64,000 bases of DNA from Adineta vaga (taxonomy: Eukaryota > Rotifera): NCBI GenBank assembly GCA_021613535.1, contig CP075496.1:1054001-1118000 (forward strand). The letters run 5' to 3'. Position 1 is the stretch's first letter, and each line of letters begins with the position of its first letter. The position numbers and the translations under genes were made by a program. Below the pieces are notes generated by a model, which saw only the letters and a list, made by a program, of their open reading frames with translations, ran no database searches and was not told the DNA's origin. Of this stretch, positions 1 to 10,968 are shown piece after piece.

Positions 1-532
1 ACATGAAATGTGTCATGCAGCAGTATCATTAATCGATGGTGTTATGAACGGAGGTCATGGTCGTTTATGGCGTAAATGGACTCATAAAGCTGAACGATGT
101 TATCCTTATTTACCTGCTATTTCAGTTAAACATACATATGATATAACATATAAATTCATCTATCGATGTACACGTTGTCAATATGAGTAAGTCATTCATA
201 GAAAATTGAATCATTAGTTTTGTTTTTATTATTAAAGAGTTCAACGTCATTCGAAATCGCTTGATATTGAAATTGATGTTTGTGGAAAATGTATGGGAAA
301 ATTTGAATTATTATTAAATAATACAAAAACAAATGATGTTCAAACACCAAAGAAAACTTTAACTCGTTATAATCTATTTATTAAAGAACATTTTCAAATA
401 ATGAAACAAGCACAACCTCATTTATCTTCACCACAATTAATGAAACATCTCAGTCAAGAATATAAGAAAACTATTCAACAAGAAAAACAAACGGAAATTG
501 ATTTACCTAATTTCGAACAATTAAAAATCTAA
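1..532 (+). CDS. GCNA: GCNA-like protein, SprT-like metalloprotease domain (3' end, partial)
   Basis: The gene enters from the left edge. Exon 1 (to 186) opens with the zinc-metallopeptidase signature HEMCH (HExxH) at bases 2-16, followed by HGRLWRKW, which supplies the third zinc-binding histidine. It ends in a Cys pair (YRCTRCQYE) typical of the zinc-binding SprT tail. A 51-bp intron (187-237, gtaagt...aaag) leads to exon 2 (238-532), which begins VQRHSKSLD and holds the second Cys pair (CGKC). The order HExxH, HGxxW, CxxC, RHSKSLD, CxxC matches the C-terminus of GCNA/ACRC, a germ-cell protein that counters DNA-protein crosslinks. The following LTRYNLFIKEHF stretch resembles the HMG-box-like tail of GCNA. 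The N-terminal acidic region lies outside the window, so Spartan-type relatives cannot be fully excluded. A polyadenylation signal follows at 580-585. Confidence 0.85.
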
Positions 533-579
533 TTTCGAAACTCATGTACTAGTTTTTTTTCTCTTTATTAAATCAATGA

Positions 580-585
580 AATAAA
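580..585 (+). terminator. polyadenylation signal AATAAA of the GCNA-like gene
   Basis: An AATAAA hexamer lies 47 bp after the stop codon of the GCNA-like gene, ahead of the MORN3 start at 758. The position fits a cleavage signal. No transcript data are available. Confidence 0.5.
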
Positions 586-757
586 ATTCTTTACTATATT
601 CATATACGAAATCTTACAGTATCATTCTATAGATGTCAGTTGTGAAGAAAAGAAACGTGTTTGAGAAGTATCATTGTCTTGACAACGTGTAAAAGAATGT
701 CTTTTGTTTTCTTTTGATTATTATATTGTACATTTGATCTTGTTTTTGTTTTCAAAC

Positions 758-1700
758 ATGGCATTAGCAAGGAATCGACAAAGTCCTCCGCCCGAACAAT
801 TATGGAAATCTTGGGATCGTAAAGCACGTAAACAAGGTCTTCATGCAACTATCTATTCATCAGATGGATCACAATATAAAGGGGATTGGAAAAGTGATAA
901 AAGACACGGTGAGAAACGTCATTCTCTTACATGAATATGATGCTAGGTTTTCATTTCGCATAGAATAGGTAAAGGCGTTTATGTATGGAAATCAAGCGGA
1001 GATTTTTATGAAGGAGATTTTGCAAATGGAACACGTACTGGTTTCGGAACATTGACAGTTAAAACTCCGGAAGGCAAATTTGAACGACAATATGCAGGCG
1101 GTTGGAAAAATGATAAGAGACATGTTAGTAGACACTTTTCATATTGATTTAAACATTTATTTTACAATTATAGGGATATGGAAATCTATTTTTTAAAGAA
1201 AATGAACATTACGAAGGTGAATTTTATGCTGATAAACGAAATGGATGGGGAAGAATGTTTTATGCCGACGGATCTACCTATGAAGGACAGTGGGTGAATG
1301 ATAAACGACATGGAACAGGAATGTTACGTTTAGGTAATATAGTCGATGAAATTGTATGATGACCTACAATAGTTATTGTTTTGATTTTTAGCAAACGATA
1401 ACAGATATGAAGGTGAGTGGTGTGCAGACAAGAAACATGGGCAAGGTAAATTTTTTTATGTTACACGAGGACAACTTATGGAAGGTTTATGGGTTGATGA
1501 TATTTGTAAAGCAAGTGAAATGAAAGATTTTGGACGTGATCAAGCTATTTTACCAACACCTTATCCTATTCCCGATGTAAGTTTCTATTTTCTTCTATTT
1601 TCTCTAATAATATAAGGAATTTTTTATTTAGTTGTCTCTAGCAAATCCAGATCAAGTTTTGACCGAAGCGAAAGAAATATTTACAGAGACAGATGGATAA
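758..1700 (+). CDS. MORN3: MORN repeat-containing protein 3
   Basis: Five exons (758-908, 969-1123, 1174-1333, 1392-1576, 1632-1700) join in frame to 239 codons, about the length of vertebrate MORN3. The ATG at 758 gives MALARNRQ and is followed by LWKSWDRKARKQGL, matching the conserved LWKGWDRKAQRNGL region of MORN3. About seven MORN repeats follow (YKGDW..KRHGKG, YEGDF..GTRTGFG, YAGGW..KRHGYG, YEGEF..KRNGWG, YEGQW..KRHGTG, YEGEW..KKHGQG). The C-terminus DFGRDQAILPTPYPIP also matches the family tail. MORN3 is a testis and cilium-associated scaffold in vertebrates; a flagellar or ciliary role here is inference. All four introns are 50-60 bp with gt...ag ends. An upstream in-frame ATG at 704 is not needed and has no family support. 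Confidence 0.93.
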
Positions 1701-3437
1701 AAAATCTATATATATATGCGTATTCTATTGTATTTTGTATTTTGCGAGACTTTTATAAATTGAAAAAGAGTCATTTATTTTATCGAACAAAAACGATATC
1801 ATTATTTACGGAAGAATTTATAGAATGAATAGACGGATATGACAAAGTTGAGATTTTGTTTTCGTATATAGAAAAAGAGTTTTACTTTGAAAAGAGTACA
1901 TTCAAATGAAATATACATGTTTCTTGATATTACTGTTGATAATGAAGATTTACGTGTAAATGTGAATTTATCTCTCAATCCAGCTACGATATGTTATAAG
2001 TATATTCAATATGTCATCGATTTTAGCTAAACCATACATATTCTTATTGTCAATTGAAATCTTACTTAAATTCTAATAATGAAAAGCAACATATATCCTG
2101 TTTCACTGGTATGTCATCAAATGAGCGACTAGTTGTTATAAGAGTTCTTAATTGAATGAATTCGACCAAATGTACGTATAACAATACCTATCAATAATTG
2201 ACGCGAAGCATTATTTACATTAGATTAACAAAGGATAAATATGTAATTCTATAATACAAAAAAATTTCAATGAAATAACAGAATATAAATCCGAAGAAAG
2301 GTATTGTGATAAAGAGAATATGTCTAATGAAAAGGGATTATAAAAACAATTATTTTTTGTCTGATTTATGATAGCATTTATTTATATTGTTAAATTCTTA
2401 TTAATGATTTAATCTGTGAAGAAAAATCGCCTATTATTACTGCCAATACTAGAGCCTATTCTATTGAAAGAAGAATGAAGCTTATGAAGGGTAAGTAAAT
2501 CATCAATATTAGAATTGGATATTATGTATAATGATATAATTTGACAATCTGCGCATGTTCTTAATGAAATAATATTCTATCAACAATCTTTAATTATTAT
2601 TCAAACCGAAGATAATCATATTAATACTGATAATATAGTCAATTATTTACCATATTATTGATTGTCTTACAAAATCTATGAAAGTTTTCTGATTGAAAAA
2701 ACTTTGAATTTTGCTTCAAAATATTTCATATGATCAACAACAAATGACGAAACTGAATACTTGAATTCAATCTTCAAGTTTGACACTAATACACGACATC
2801 AAAAATTTCAAAAACCATACATGTCTTTTCTGATCAAAATGCAAAGTTAGATCGTCTATTTTCGCACGTAAAACACATGTCTATATAGATATAAGATTAA
2901 GTGCGATATAGAATAGTCTTTCATTTTTTTTTAAATAGTCATGTGTAAACAAAACAGCAATTTACTGTTTTATCCTTTGCATATTGAGTGTTGATAGACA
3001 GAACAATATACATATATATATATAGTTTTTCGATATACAACAAACTTTATTTTATGTTTTGAAGATCATTTGATGTTCTTATAATCGAAATGTTCCGATT
3101 AAAACCTGTTTCAATAAAGATAATTGATCCATCTTTGTTTACGCTAACTGATTTTTAGTTTATGCTATCGTAAAGAAGAGAGCACATTTATATTTCTTTA
3201 CAATTCTATATTTAGGGATAACCTGTCAATAAAAAACAAGATATTTCTGTAATAAATAACCGCGCATAATTCATACATATTCTTGACAAATCTTGTCCTC
3301 CTCTGTTCTCTTTGCGTTGGCAACACGATTAATTATCTCTGATAACAAATCTATATAAGTTGAAGTATTTCTTCTATTTTATCATCATTTCTCTCTTTGT
3401 ACTCCCTATACTATTCTCATAATATTCATCTAATAAA
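1701..3437. other. intergenic spacer, no gene recognised
   Basis: About 1.7 kb of strongly AT-rich DNA with frequent stops in all frames. Short TA microsatellites occur at about 1710-1720 and 3005-3024. No domain, tRNA-like fold or long ORF was seen. The right end probably holds the promoter of the small gene at 3438: TATATAAG at 3352-3359 lies about 86 bp before its ATG. Confidence 0.6.
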
Positions 3438-3629
3438 ATGCGTCCAGCTTATGCAGGTCCCGCATCATCTTCATCACGTTGGCGTGCAACACAAGATCCA
3501 GGTAAAACATCACCAACATCGAATGCTGCTGGTTATCGATCAACTGGTCTTGAACAAAATCCCGCATCATTAACTGCATCAAATCTTCCACAAGAACAAC
3601 AATCTGAAAATGACGAAAAAAAACAATAA
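3438..3629 (+). CDS. small hypothetical protein, Ser/Ala/Gln-rich
   Basis: A 63-codon ORF with no recognisable family. It is hydrophilic, begins MRPAYAGPASSSSRW, is rich in Ser, Pro, Ala and Gln, and has a charged end (SENDEKKQ). There is no signal peptide or membrane segment. Support is contextual: codon use resembles the neighbouring real genes, a TATATAAG box lies ~86 bp upstream, and AATAAA hexamers follow at 3628 and 3695-3700. The protein looks intrinsically disordered. It could also be the first exon of a longer gene or a chance ORF. Confidence 0.4.
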   Translation: MRPAYAGPASSSSRWRATQDPGKTSPTSNAAGYRSTGLEQNPASLTASNLPQEQQSENDEKKQ

Positions 3630-4047
3630 TAAATATATAATTTGATTTGTACGATGAAATTCTTCTTTTCTTAATCTTTCATTAAATTAATTTTAATAAA
3701 TTTTACAAAACAATATTTACTTCAGCAAATATACTTATTACATTCTTCTCTCTTCCTCAAATAAAACATTTCCTATCGATATTACATCAGGTATTATTCT
3801 CATAATTGTAAATAATCCACATATTCTGTACTCTATGAACTTTCTATCCAATGCTATTCTTATCGTCAGAAATACTCTCAGCAATATCATATGGTACAAC
3901 AATAGTTGATAGATGTCATAACTCTTGACCTTAAATTATAAGAAGAAACAGTTTTTCTATTGATTACTATGAAAGATAGACGTTGACTTCGTTCTATACT
4001 AATCTACTTGAAGCAATGATAAGAAGAAAATAATAAAATTGTTTCTT
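3630..4047. other. short intergenic spacer
   Basis: AT-rich spacer between the small + strand gene and the 3' end of the minus-strand dioxygenase pseudogene. Apart from candidate AATAAA signals near 3628 and 3695, nothing is seen in it. Confidence 0.5.
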
Positions 4048-5275
4048 TTAAGATTTATGCCAGCTTGTCGAATTTGTTGTTAATTTAGCAGTAAGTCTAT
4101 TATGAAGTACAATAGGCCAATTATGCATCCATAGTCCAGATATAGTTGTATCAAAAGGATCATCTACTTGTCGTTCTTTAAGTTCTGGTATTTGATCTTT
4201 AATTGAATTTTGAACAACAGCTTCTTGTAGTTTCGTTCGATTAATTTGTGACCATTGATCCCAATTTGATTTGAAATTTTCATCGTTTTCCTTTGCCATT
4301 AAGATATTATCTTTCAGACCATAAAAACCATTTGGTTCAATTGGATTTTGCCTTTGAAAATAACAAGTTTTTTAATGAAACAAAATGTTATTCCTACCAT
4401 CGTATATTTTTATTAAAATTTTCCGTTGATTTATGTGAAATTAAATTATTAAGAAATAAAACTGAACCAAAAGGTACTTCACATGTAACAACAGTTTGAT
4501 TATTAACTGGAATATTCAATGTTCTTGTCATTTCTTCTTCATACCATGTACCACCAGTGCAACAATTATGTTTACAAGTACGACCTGGACGATGACCATC
4601 AGATAAAACTTGTAAGCATCCTTTGAAAAAAATTTTCTTTATTCAAATCTAAATATAATTCATAATATCATCAATATTAAGGTAAAGAATCTATTACAAA
4701 CAGTATCTTGATGCCAAGGAACTGTAACTTGTTCTTGATTTGGTACTTATTAGAAATAAATGAATAGAACATCGACAAGAATATAATGCATTTTGTACTT
4801 TTGTTCTTAAATTCCAAACAGGATGTCCAGCAATGTCAGAACCTAGTAATTGTTTTGCAACGCTAAGTAATGTTTCACTCGCCTATAATGATGCAATTTC
4901 AGGTGGTAAAACATCACGTTTATGAAGAAGAACAGCTGTATCGGGAAATTGTGATTCTATTGAAATTAATCGTTGATAAAAACCATACTTTTCATGTAAA
5001 TCTTGAATTTTACCCTTTAAAATTGAATAAAAACAAAAATTTATATTTTTTAAAAGAAAAAAAAATTACTTACCGCCTTATAGAGTTCTTGAGTTAATTC
5101 ATCAACTACTCGTTCTATACCATGAATAACTGGTTGTAATTGATTTTGTTCTACTAAATTACGTTTTATTACAAAACCATCCTCAAAAATTGATTAAATT
5201 CATCTTTTGTTAATGGATCTGATATATAATCACGTTGCCATGTAGCTACTTCTTTGGATCATACGAACTATCCAT
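4048..5275 (-). pseudogene. phytanoyl-CoA dioxygenase (PhyH) family pseudogene
   Basis: Read on the minus strand, pieces of an Fe(II)/2-oxoglutarate PhyH-type dioxygenase are clear: VATWQRDYISDPL, the iron-binding VTVPWHQDT, GCLQVLSDGHRPGR, FGSVLFLNNLISHKS, PNGFYGLKDNILM, and the C-terminal DPFDTTISGLWMHNWPIV. It has several lesions. There is a one-base loss near 5253-5255 directly after the start (5275), another in the T-run (+ strand A-run) at 5185-5189, and an in-frame TAG at 4883-4885 where a Trp codon would fit. The splice acceptor before the PWHQD exon is one base out of frame. The segment that normally links the HxD motif to GCLQV is missing, as is the conserved segment after IRW. The last ~83 codons (4048-4299) are still open. 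The intact family hydroxylates phytanoyl-CoA or related substrates; the substrate here is unknown. Confidence 0.8.
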
Positions 5276-5599
5276 CGCGACTTTTTTCTTTTGACGTTGA
5301 ATGCGTATCTTTACCTTTGATTCGATATAATATAAATTCTGCACCACACGTGGTAATAATATCGATATGAAACAAACATCCTCTTATTTACTCGTTCTAC
5401 ATGTTTATCATCAACATTGTTTCTGACCTAGCGAAATTCGCATAAATTGAATTATTATTTAAAAAATGTGATATTATCTATAGACGTGAATACAAAAGAA
5501 CATAGTCAAGTATCTTTCTTGATTTATTTCTGCTGATTTCGGAGTCAGCTATAATATATATATATATATGACATGAAAAACGGAAAAGAAACACAGATG
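5276..5599. other. intergenic spacer with TA microsatellite
   Basis: 324 bp between the dioxygenase pseudogene start and the receptor stop codon. It contains an (AT)n run at about 5552-5569 and TTTATT at 5523-5528, which is an AATAAA on the minus strand 72 bp past the receptor stop and its likely polyadenylation signal. Nothing else is seen. Confidence 0.5.
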
Positions 5600-8527
5600 T
5601 CATGTCATAATAGAGTCATTAAAAAATTCATTATCATAACGATATGTACTATTTATTGTTGAACGAATAGGTGAATAATTGAATGAATCATAATTACTAT
5701 TTAATATTGATGACATATTTGTTATACTTGGAAGATAAATACGATAAAAATATGACGGAACATTTCGTATATATGGCCAAGGAAGATTCATTAAACATTC
5801 ACCTAAACGACGATTTAATGTTCGAAGTTGAGAAACCAAAAAGATAATATCATAAAATTCAATTGGAATTTCTCCACTTGTACTTGATCGACGGGCTAAA
5901 GAGCGAAAGAAAACGTCGTTTTATTTTATCATAAGAATTGAGATATTTATTTACCTTGAGTATAATCACAAAATGCTTGAACACATTCATATTGACATTT
6001 TGGCCAAGATTTATTTTCATCATTTATTACATTGATATCTAAATGAGATAAGAAATCGAGAGTATTTATCATTGATTCTACGATTCTTTTCTTCTTACTA
6101 ATTCGAGTTATGATCATTAATAAGAGAAGAGAAAATTCTTTTTCATCTAAATGTAATTCACGAATTTTGGATTCAAATGAACGAAAATCATTTTCAACTT
6201 CAGTTAATTGTGAAACATGTGAATTGATTTCCATTGATAATGTTGTTTCAGCTTGCCAATAATTCCAAATGAATTGATTATCACCATATGAAGATTTCAT
6301 TGATATCATTTTTGGTAATAATGCCAACATAACAAGAGAATGAATACATGATGAAATCACTTCATATTTCTCATACATATGATCAAATCCTTAAAAGAAA
6401 ATAAGAATACATTATCAATTTCCAAAATATTCTCATGAAAAGAATATAAAACAAAACATTGATCTGTTCACTCTCACCGTATGAGTCGTGAGAGGGAAGA
6501 GATCTTTCTTTCAATTTAAAAAAATCACGTCACCGAACAGTACAAAACAAAAGAAAGATGATTATTTATATATAGATCTATATGTTACCAGGAATGGTTT
6601 TTTGACAGAAATTTATTACTAATTCGGCATAGATTGTCATTTGTGATGCCATTGTTGACCAAATTGTTTCACGAGGAATACATCGAGGTAAATCCTGGAT
6701 TCGCAGAAAAAGAAACAAAACGAAAATCGATGAAGCAAAAATAAAACGATTCTATTCAATTCAATCGAGTTATCTTTGCTTGATTAGGAAGAAAAGAAGA
6801 AGAAGAAGAAGAAAAAACGATCTATGAACACTACCTTCAAATGCATTACATATGCATTATGAACTTTTTCTATATACGATTTTGTTACTGGTGATAATTC
6901 AAGATCAATATCATTATTTGAAGCAAATACTAAACGGAGAGAAATAGAAAGGTGTACAATGATAAGAATTCGATGAATTACTTTGGATAGGTTTTGATTT
7001 TGTTTTGCGTCGTTTTGCCATTGAAGTAATTCGTGCTGAATCAGTCGCTGTTGCCATTGATGTTGAATCGTTATGCAATTGTCGAATGCTATTATATTTA
7101 CTATTAAAATCCGAAATATTTGCAGGTCGAAATGTTTTACCTTTGTTTGAAAAGATTTGATTGTCGACCAATACGAGAAGCTAAAAATCAAAGAAATATA
7201 TTATTGAGGTAGATACAAATCTTAACAAACCATCCATAGACATTCCAGCTTGAATACATTTTCGAAATCGACATGCTCGACAAGTAATCTTTGATGTTGA
7301 ACGTATTTCACAATTATTATTTTCAGCACATCGATATCTTTCAGGAGCATTTTCTTTAATTGATCGACGAAAAAAACCCTAAATAATTTATTTCTGATTA
7401 CAGCCAATTTCTTCTTTTCAATCTTACTTTACAAGCTTCACATGTTACAGCACCAAAATGAATTCCTGATGCTGATCCACTACATACCAAACATGGTAAT
7501 TTCTTATATAAATCTTCTGTTTTTGGTCCAATTGATTCTACAAATTCATAATTAAAATTCGAAATTATTCACAAAAACAAAAGTTACCATGAGGTTTCAT
7601 TCCAACAGTTAAACATTTCTGAAATCGACAATATTGACATTGAGTTCTTGATCGTTTTGTAATTGAACATGAAAAATCTCGTTGACATTTGTATTTTTTA
7701 TTTCCATCACCTGTAGAAATTGAACGAAGAAAAAACTTCTAGAAAAAAAAAGATCATAACAAATTTCTAATCTTTGATCTCATGGATCAATATTCACTTT
7801 GCATGCTTCACATGTTATTGCTCTAAAACAAATATTCATAGAAAAATAAAAGAAAATAAAAGATCTAAATCTACCCGCAATGCCAACCCGATGCTAAATC
7901 ACCACAAATTTGACAATGTTCATCTTCATTTAGATTTTGTGAAATCAAATGAGATGAAGATTTTGTTGTTAAATCTCGTTGTTTAATATGTTCATTATTG
8001 ATATAGGAATGTCGATAATCAAATACATAAAGTTGTTCGTTAAATGGAACTGATGAATAATCACTACAACCAACTGTTGACATTTGCGAAGAATCTAGAA
8101 AACATAACATATTCTCTGATGATATCTCTTTATTTAAATAGTCAATGTTGTTTTTGATTCATAACAATCTGTTTATTGTCAGCTCATCAATATAACATTT
8201 ATCTCTTCTATTCACAACTTGTCTCTCGCTCTCTCTCTCGATCATTCGTCATTTTAATGACATATATGTTTTCTAATGACGATGTTATTTTTCCCTCCAG
8301 GTTTGATTTATTTAAGTTAATTTCAACAGAAAGATGAAACAATTGTGTAATCCTTCGTCTCTGACATTTTAATGTTATGTTTTAACAAATAACATGTCTG
8401 TTCGATATCTATAGAAGAAAAGATATGTGAAATTATCATTTAATAAGAACTCTAAAACAAAAATAAATTTGATTTCCTAATAAAACTTACGTTGAAATTC
8501 TTTATTTTGTTGATGAATATTAATCAT
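5600..8527 (-). CDS. nuclear receptor with two DNA-binding domains (2DBD-NR)
   Basis: Twelve exons join in frame to 589 codons: 8491-8527, 7875-8094, 7798-7822 (25-bp microexon), 7588-7738, 7428-7537, 7231-7378, 7141-7180, 6982-7088, 6835-6929, 6589-6694, 5955-6389, 5600-5895. Two C4 zinc-finger DBDs lie in tandem: DBD1 at about residues 73-131 with P-box CEACKK, and DBD2 at about 160-217 with P-box CEACKG and FFRRSI. A hinge (DASRIGRQ) and a ligand-binding domain follow; [12 protein letters not shown] and [18 protein letters not shown] match LBD helices 3-5. Two tandem DBDs with an EACKK first P-box are the hallmark of the protostome 2DBD receptors. No clear AF-2 helix was recognised at the C-terminus. 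Intron 1 (8095-8490) is the longest and holds a (CT)n run; an (AAG)n run sits in the intron at 6790-6811. DNA target and ligand are unknown. Confidence 0.9.
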
Positions 8528-9437
8528 TTTTGCGACATAAGAAAAGGAAATGATGAACTATTAGAGAAATATTTAGAAAAATGAGAAATAAAAATTAAGA
8601 TTTGTCTTTAAAAGGAACAATTATAACTGAAATGAAAAAAAAGTCGACTGAATAGGAAAAAAAGAAATGCAGTTAGTATGCAAATAAGAAGTAATTATTG
8701 AGATTTTATGATTGGATTTAATTGTTTTCTGTTTTTTTTTGGTAATAAAACAATATAGAAATTCATGTGAAAAATGTTAAGATATGATCTGTCAATCATA
8801 AGAAAATAAATGAAGAATCTTCCCTATAAATATAACTATTGAAGAATTGTGTCTAAGATTATTTGATTGTATCGTTTGTTAAACAAAGAAATTAAGAACT
8901 TAATTGATCTCTCTTCTTACTCTATTCTACACAATTCTTCTCTTCGTTCCATCAGATATTGTTAATTTATTGATTCCTATTCTTCAACTAGTCAATGAAA
9001 TAAAGAGATTAGATTACCTTATTTATTTCTATCACAATAAGACTTATAGATCGATGTAAAGTGATGTTCGTGCACAATGTCTGAGTATGCTTGATGAATC
9101 GTTGGTTATGACGCTGATAGTGTTATGTTTATGGTTTGCCTGTGACTTTCTTCGCATGCCCGCCGTATGCTTCTTTTCTTTCTTCTTCTATTCGTTTCTC
9201 TATTCGAAGTCGTCCGTCAACGAACATCATCATATTCCTATTCTTCATATATTCTACACGTGAGTTTGATCTTCTTTTCTCTTTTTCGTCGACGATAAAA
9301 ATCTTCTATTTTTATGTTTCTCTACTTATGTTGTATTTATGCTGATCTGTTATGCTTTTTTCTTTCTACGTATCGAACAAGAAATACTTTATTATAGAAA
9401 TCGATTCATTTAATGTTATTATATTATAATTTCATTC
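8528..9437. other. upstream region of the nuclear receptor gene
   Basis: About 900 bp between the receptor start and the 3' end of the kinase gene, both on the minus strand. It is AT-rich and presumably carries the receptor promoter. An AATAAA on the minus strand (TTTATT at 9388-9393) lies 45 bp past the kinase stop. A stretch near 9136-9260 ends in ACACGTGAGT, a splice-donor-like sequence that recurs at 10791-10800, but no gene can be assigned to it. Confidence 0.45.
9388..9393 (-). terminator. polyadenylation signal of the APH-like kinase gene
   Basis: AATAAA on the minus strand, 45 bp after the stop codon of the kinase gene. The spacing fits a normal signal. Confidence 0.5.
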
Positions 9438-10559
9438 TCATAAAAATTTATTCTTAAATTTGAGAATAACATTTTCTGTATCTTGTAAAAAATGTTTCAT
9501 ATGTTGATTAACTTCTTGTTCATTTTGAAACCAAGTAGAACTATAAAATGTTGTATACATAGATGAATACATTATATCTAAATACCATTGAATATCTTTC
9601 ATATCGAATGTTTCATCGATTAGATCAACATAATTTTGTTCTTGAGAAAGAATTTTTATCTTTCGTTGATCATTCTCAAACCAAGAAGAACAAAATTCAA
9701 TATCATTATTATTAAAAGTCATTGCAGTTCGTTCCCAGTCGAGAATACCTAAGATCTGTCCATTTTTTTCATCAATTAGAATATTTGATGAATTTAAATC
9801 ATTATGAGTGAAATGAAATTGAACTTTTTCATTCAATAATTTCGTATCTATTTGAATATAATCGATCACTTTTTCTAGTGAGACAATCAAATGTGCTGCG
9901 AATTGAAATAAATCATTATCTGTTTTGATTCTTTCGATTGACCAATATAAATGTTTGATGATATATTCTTTTATAGTTTGAAATGGACCAAGAGTAGGAC
10001 CATCTTCAATTGTTCCGCTTAGTTTCATTTCTTCATTGTAAAATGAACCGATTTGATTCGGTAATTTGATTTGACGTAGTTGTTTAACATAATCACTTAA
10101 TTCTAAAGCGATTTTAGTTAATATTTCATCTGATAAATTATCAATTAAAGTTTCTAAGGTATTTCCAGAAATTTTCTCCATTAAAATATATTCACATGAT
10201 AAACTGTTTGTTAACGAATCATCTGAATAATCGATTATTTGAGGAATTGGAATTGTTGTATGTTTGAGTAGATATTTCATTGTAAAAACTTCATTTTTTG
10301 TACGAGAATTCTTCCAATAACGATGAGGATTTGAAATTTTTAATATTAATTCTTGATAAACAGATGAATTTATTCGAGTTTTTAAACTAAAAATTAAATT
10401 TATACGTCCCGATGTTTGTAAACGTTCAAATGAAAGACATTGAATATGAATTCGTTCGAAATGTTTATTCAAATTTTCGATTGTTATTCTCGATAGAATT
10501 GATTCGATATCTTGCAATTGTTCGAGATAAGATGGATGTGGAATAAATTCCATTTGCAA
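9438..10559 (-). CDS. APH/choline-kinase-fold phosphotransferase family protein
   Basis: A single-exon gene of 373 codons. The Brenner motif HNDLNSSN at residues 252-259 is the APH catalytic loop (HxDxxxxN), and GILDWERT at about 271-278 supplies the metal-binding Asp. ELILKISNP around Lys74 and the helix NEVFTMKYL around Glu90 fit the N-lobe Lys-Glu pair. EYILMEKISG is the hinge. The fold transfers phosphate from ATP to small molecules such as aminoglycosides, choline, ethanolamine or sugars; the substrate cannot be told from sequence. Lack of introns among intron-rich neighbours, and the wide spread of such genes in fungi and bacteria, would fit horizontal gain, but this is inference. The protein is probably cytosolic: no signal peptide or membrane segment was seen. 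Confidence 0.85.
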   Translation of the reverse strand: MQMEFIPHPSYLEQLQDIESILSRITIENLNKHFERIHIQCLSFERLQTSGRINLIFSLKTRINSSVYQELILKISNPHRYWKNSRTKNEVFTMKYLLKHTTIPIPQIIDYSDDSLTNSLSCEYILMEKISGNTLETLIDNLSDEILTKIALELSDYVKQLRQIKLPNQIGSFYNEEMKLSGTIEDGPTLGPFQTIKEYIIKHLYWSIERIKTDNDLFQFAAHLIVSLEKVIDYIQIDTKLLNEKVQFHFTHNDLNSSNILIDEKNGQILGILDWERTAMTFNNNDIEFCSSWFENDQRKIKILSQEQNYVDLIDETFDMKDIQWYLDIMYSSMYTTFYSSTWFQNEQEVNQHMKHFLQDTENVILKFKNKFL

Positions 10560-10968
10560 AAATGTTTATTTCCTGTAATTACACAATCAATGACTCAAAC
10601 TAACATACACAACTGTTTCATTCAAGTAAAAACTATGTAAATCTCGATATCTCGTTGTCAAATGATAACGTTGATATTCTTTGTTTTCTGTCTCTTCTTA
10701 TTGATAGGATTGTTTCTTCACCTTTGTCTTCATTGTATACATTTTTGTTTTCGTTCTTCCACCATTTTTATTCATTCTTCAGACAACTCGACACGTGAGT
10801 ATGAATCATTTTCTTTTCTTCTCTCAACGTTTCTGAGTATATCTTTCAATGCTTTCGTATGAAATTAACCAATTTGAAGATATTTCGTTACTCACATCTA
10901 AAAAAAGTGAGAAAAAACCCCTTGCGGGAAAGAATAAATTCATACTTTTCTTTTTCTTCTTGTTTCAG
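10560..10968. promoter_or_regulatory. divergent upstream region of kinase and nuclease-helicase genes; possible 5'-UTR intron
   Basis: The kinase ATG (10559, minus) and helicase ATG (10969, plus) face away from each other across 409 bp, so the promoters probably overlap. The helicase ATG lies directly after a pyrimidine-rich acceptor (TTGTTTCAG), and a good donor (ACACGTGAGT, GT at 10795-10796) lies upstream. This suggests a non-coding first exon ending at 10794 and a 174-bp 5'-UTR intron. No TATA box stands out. Confidence 0.45.

Noticed and set aside
6784-7191. 135-codon minus-strand ORF within the nuclear receptor
   Set aside because: It reads through receptor introns in a mixed frame; only 6835-6929 coincides with a real exon frame.
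9136-9345. 69-codon + strand ORF upstream of the kinase 3' end
   Set aside because: Low-complexity Phe/Ser/Leu composition from T-rich DNA and no domain; at most part of an untranslated exon.
10662-10862. 66-codon hydrophobic + strand ORF before the helicase
   Set aside because: T-rich DNA giving Phe/Leu runs; runs through a likely 5'-UTR donor at 10795 and is not needed for the helicase start at 10969.
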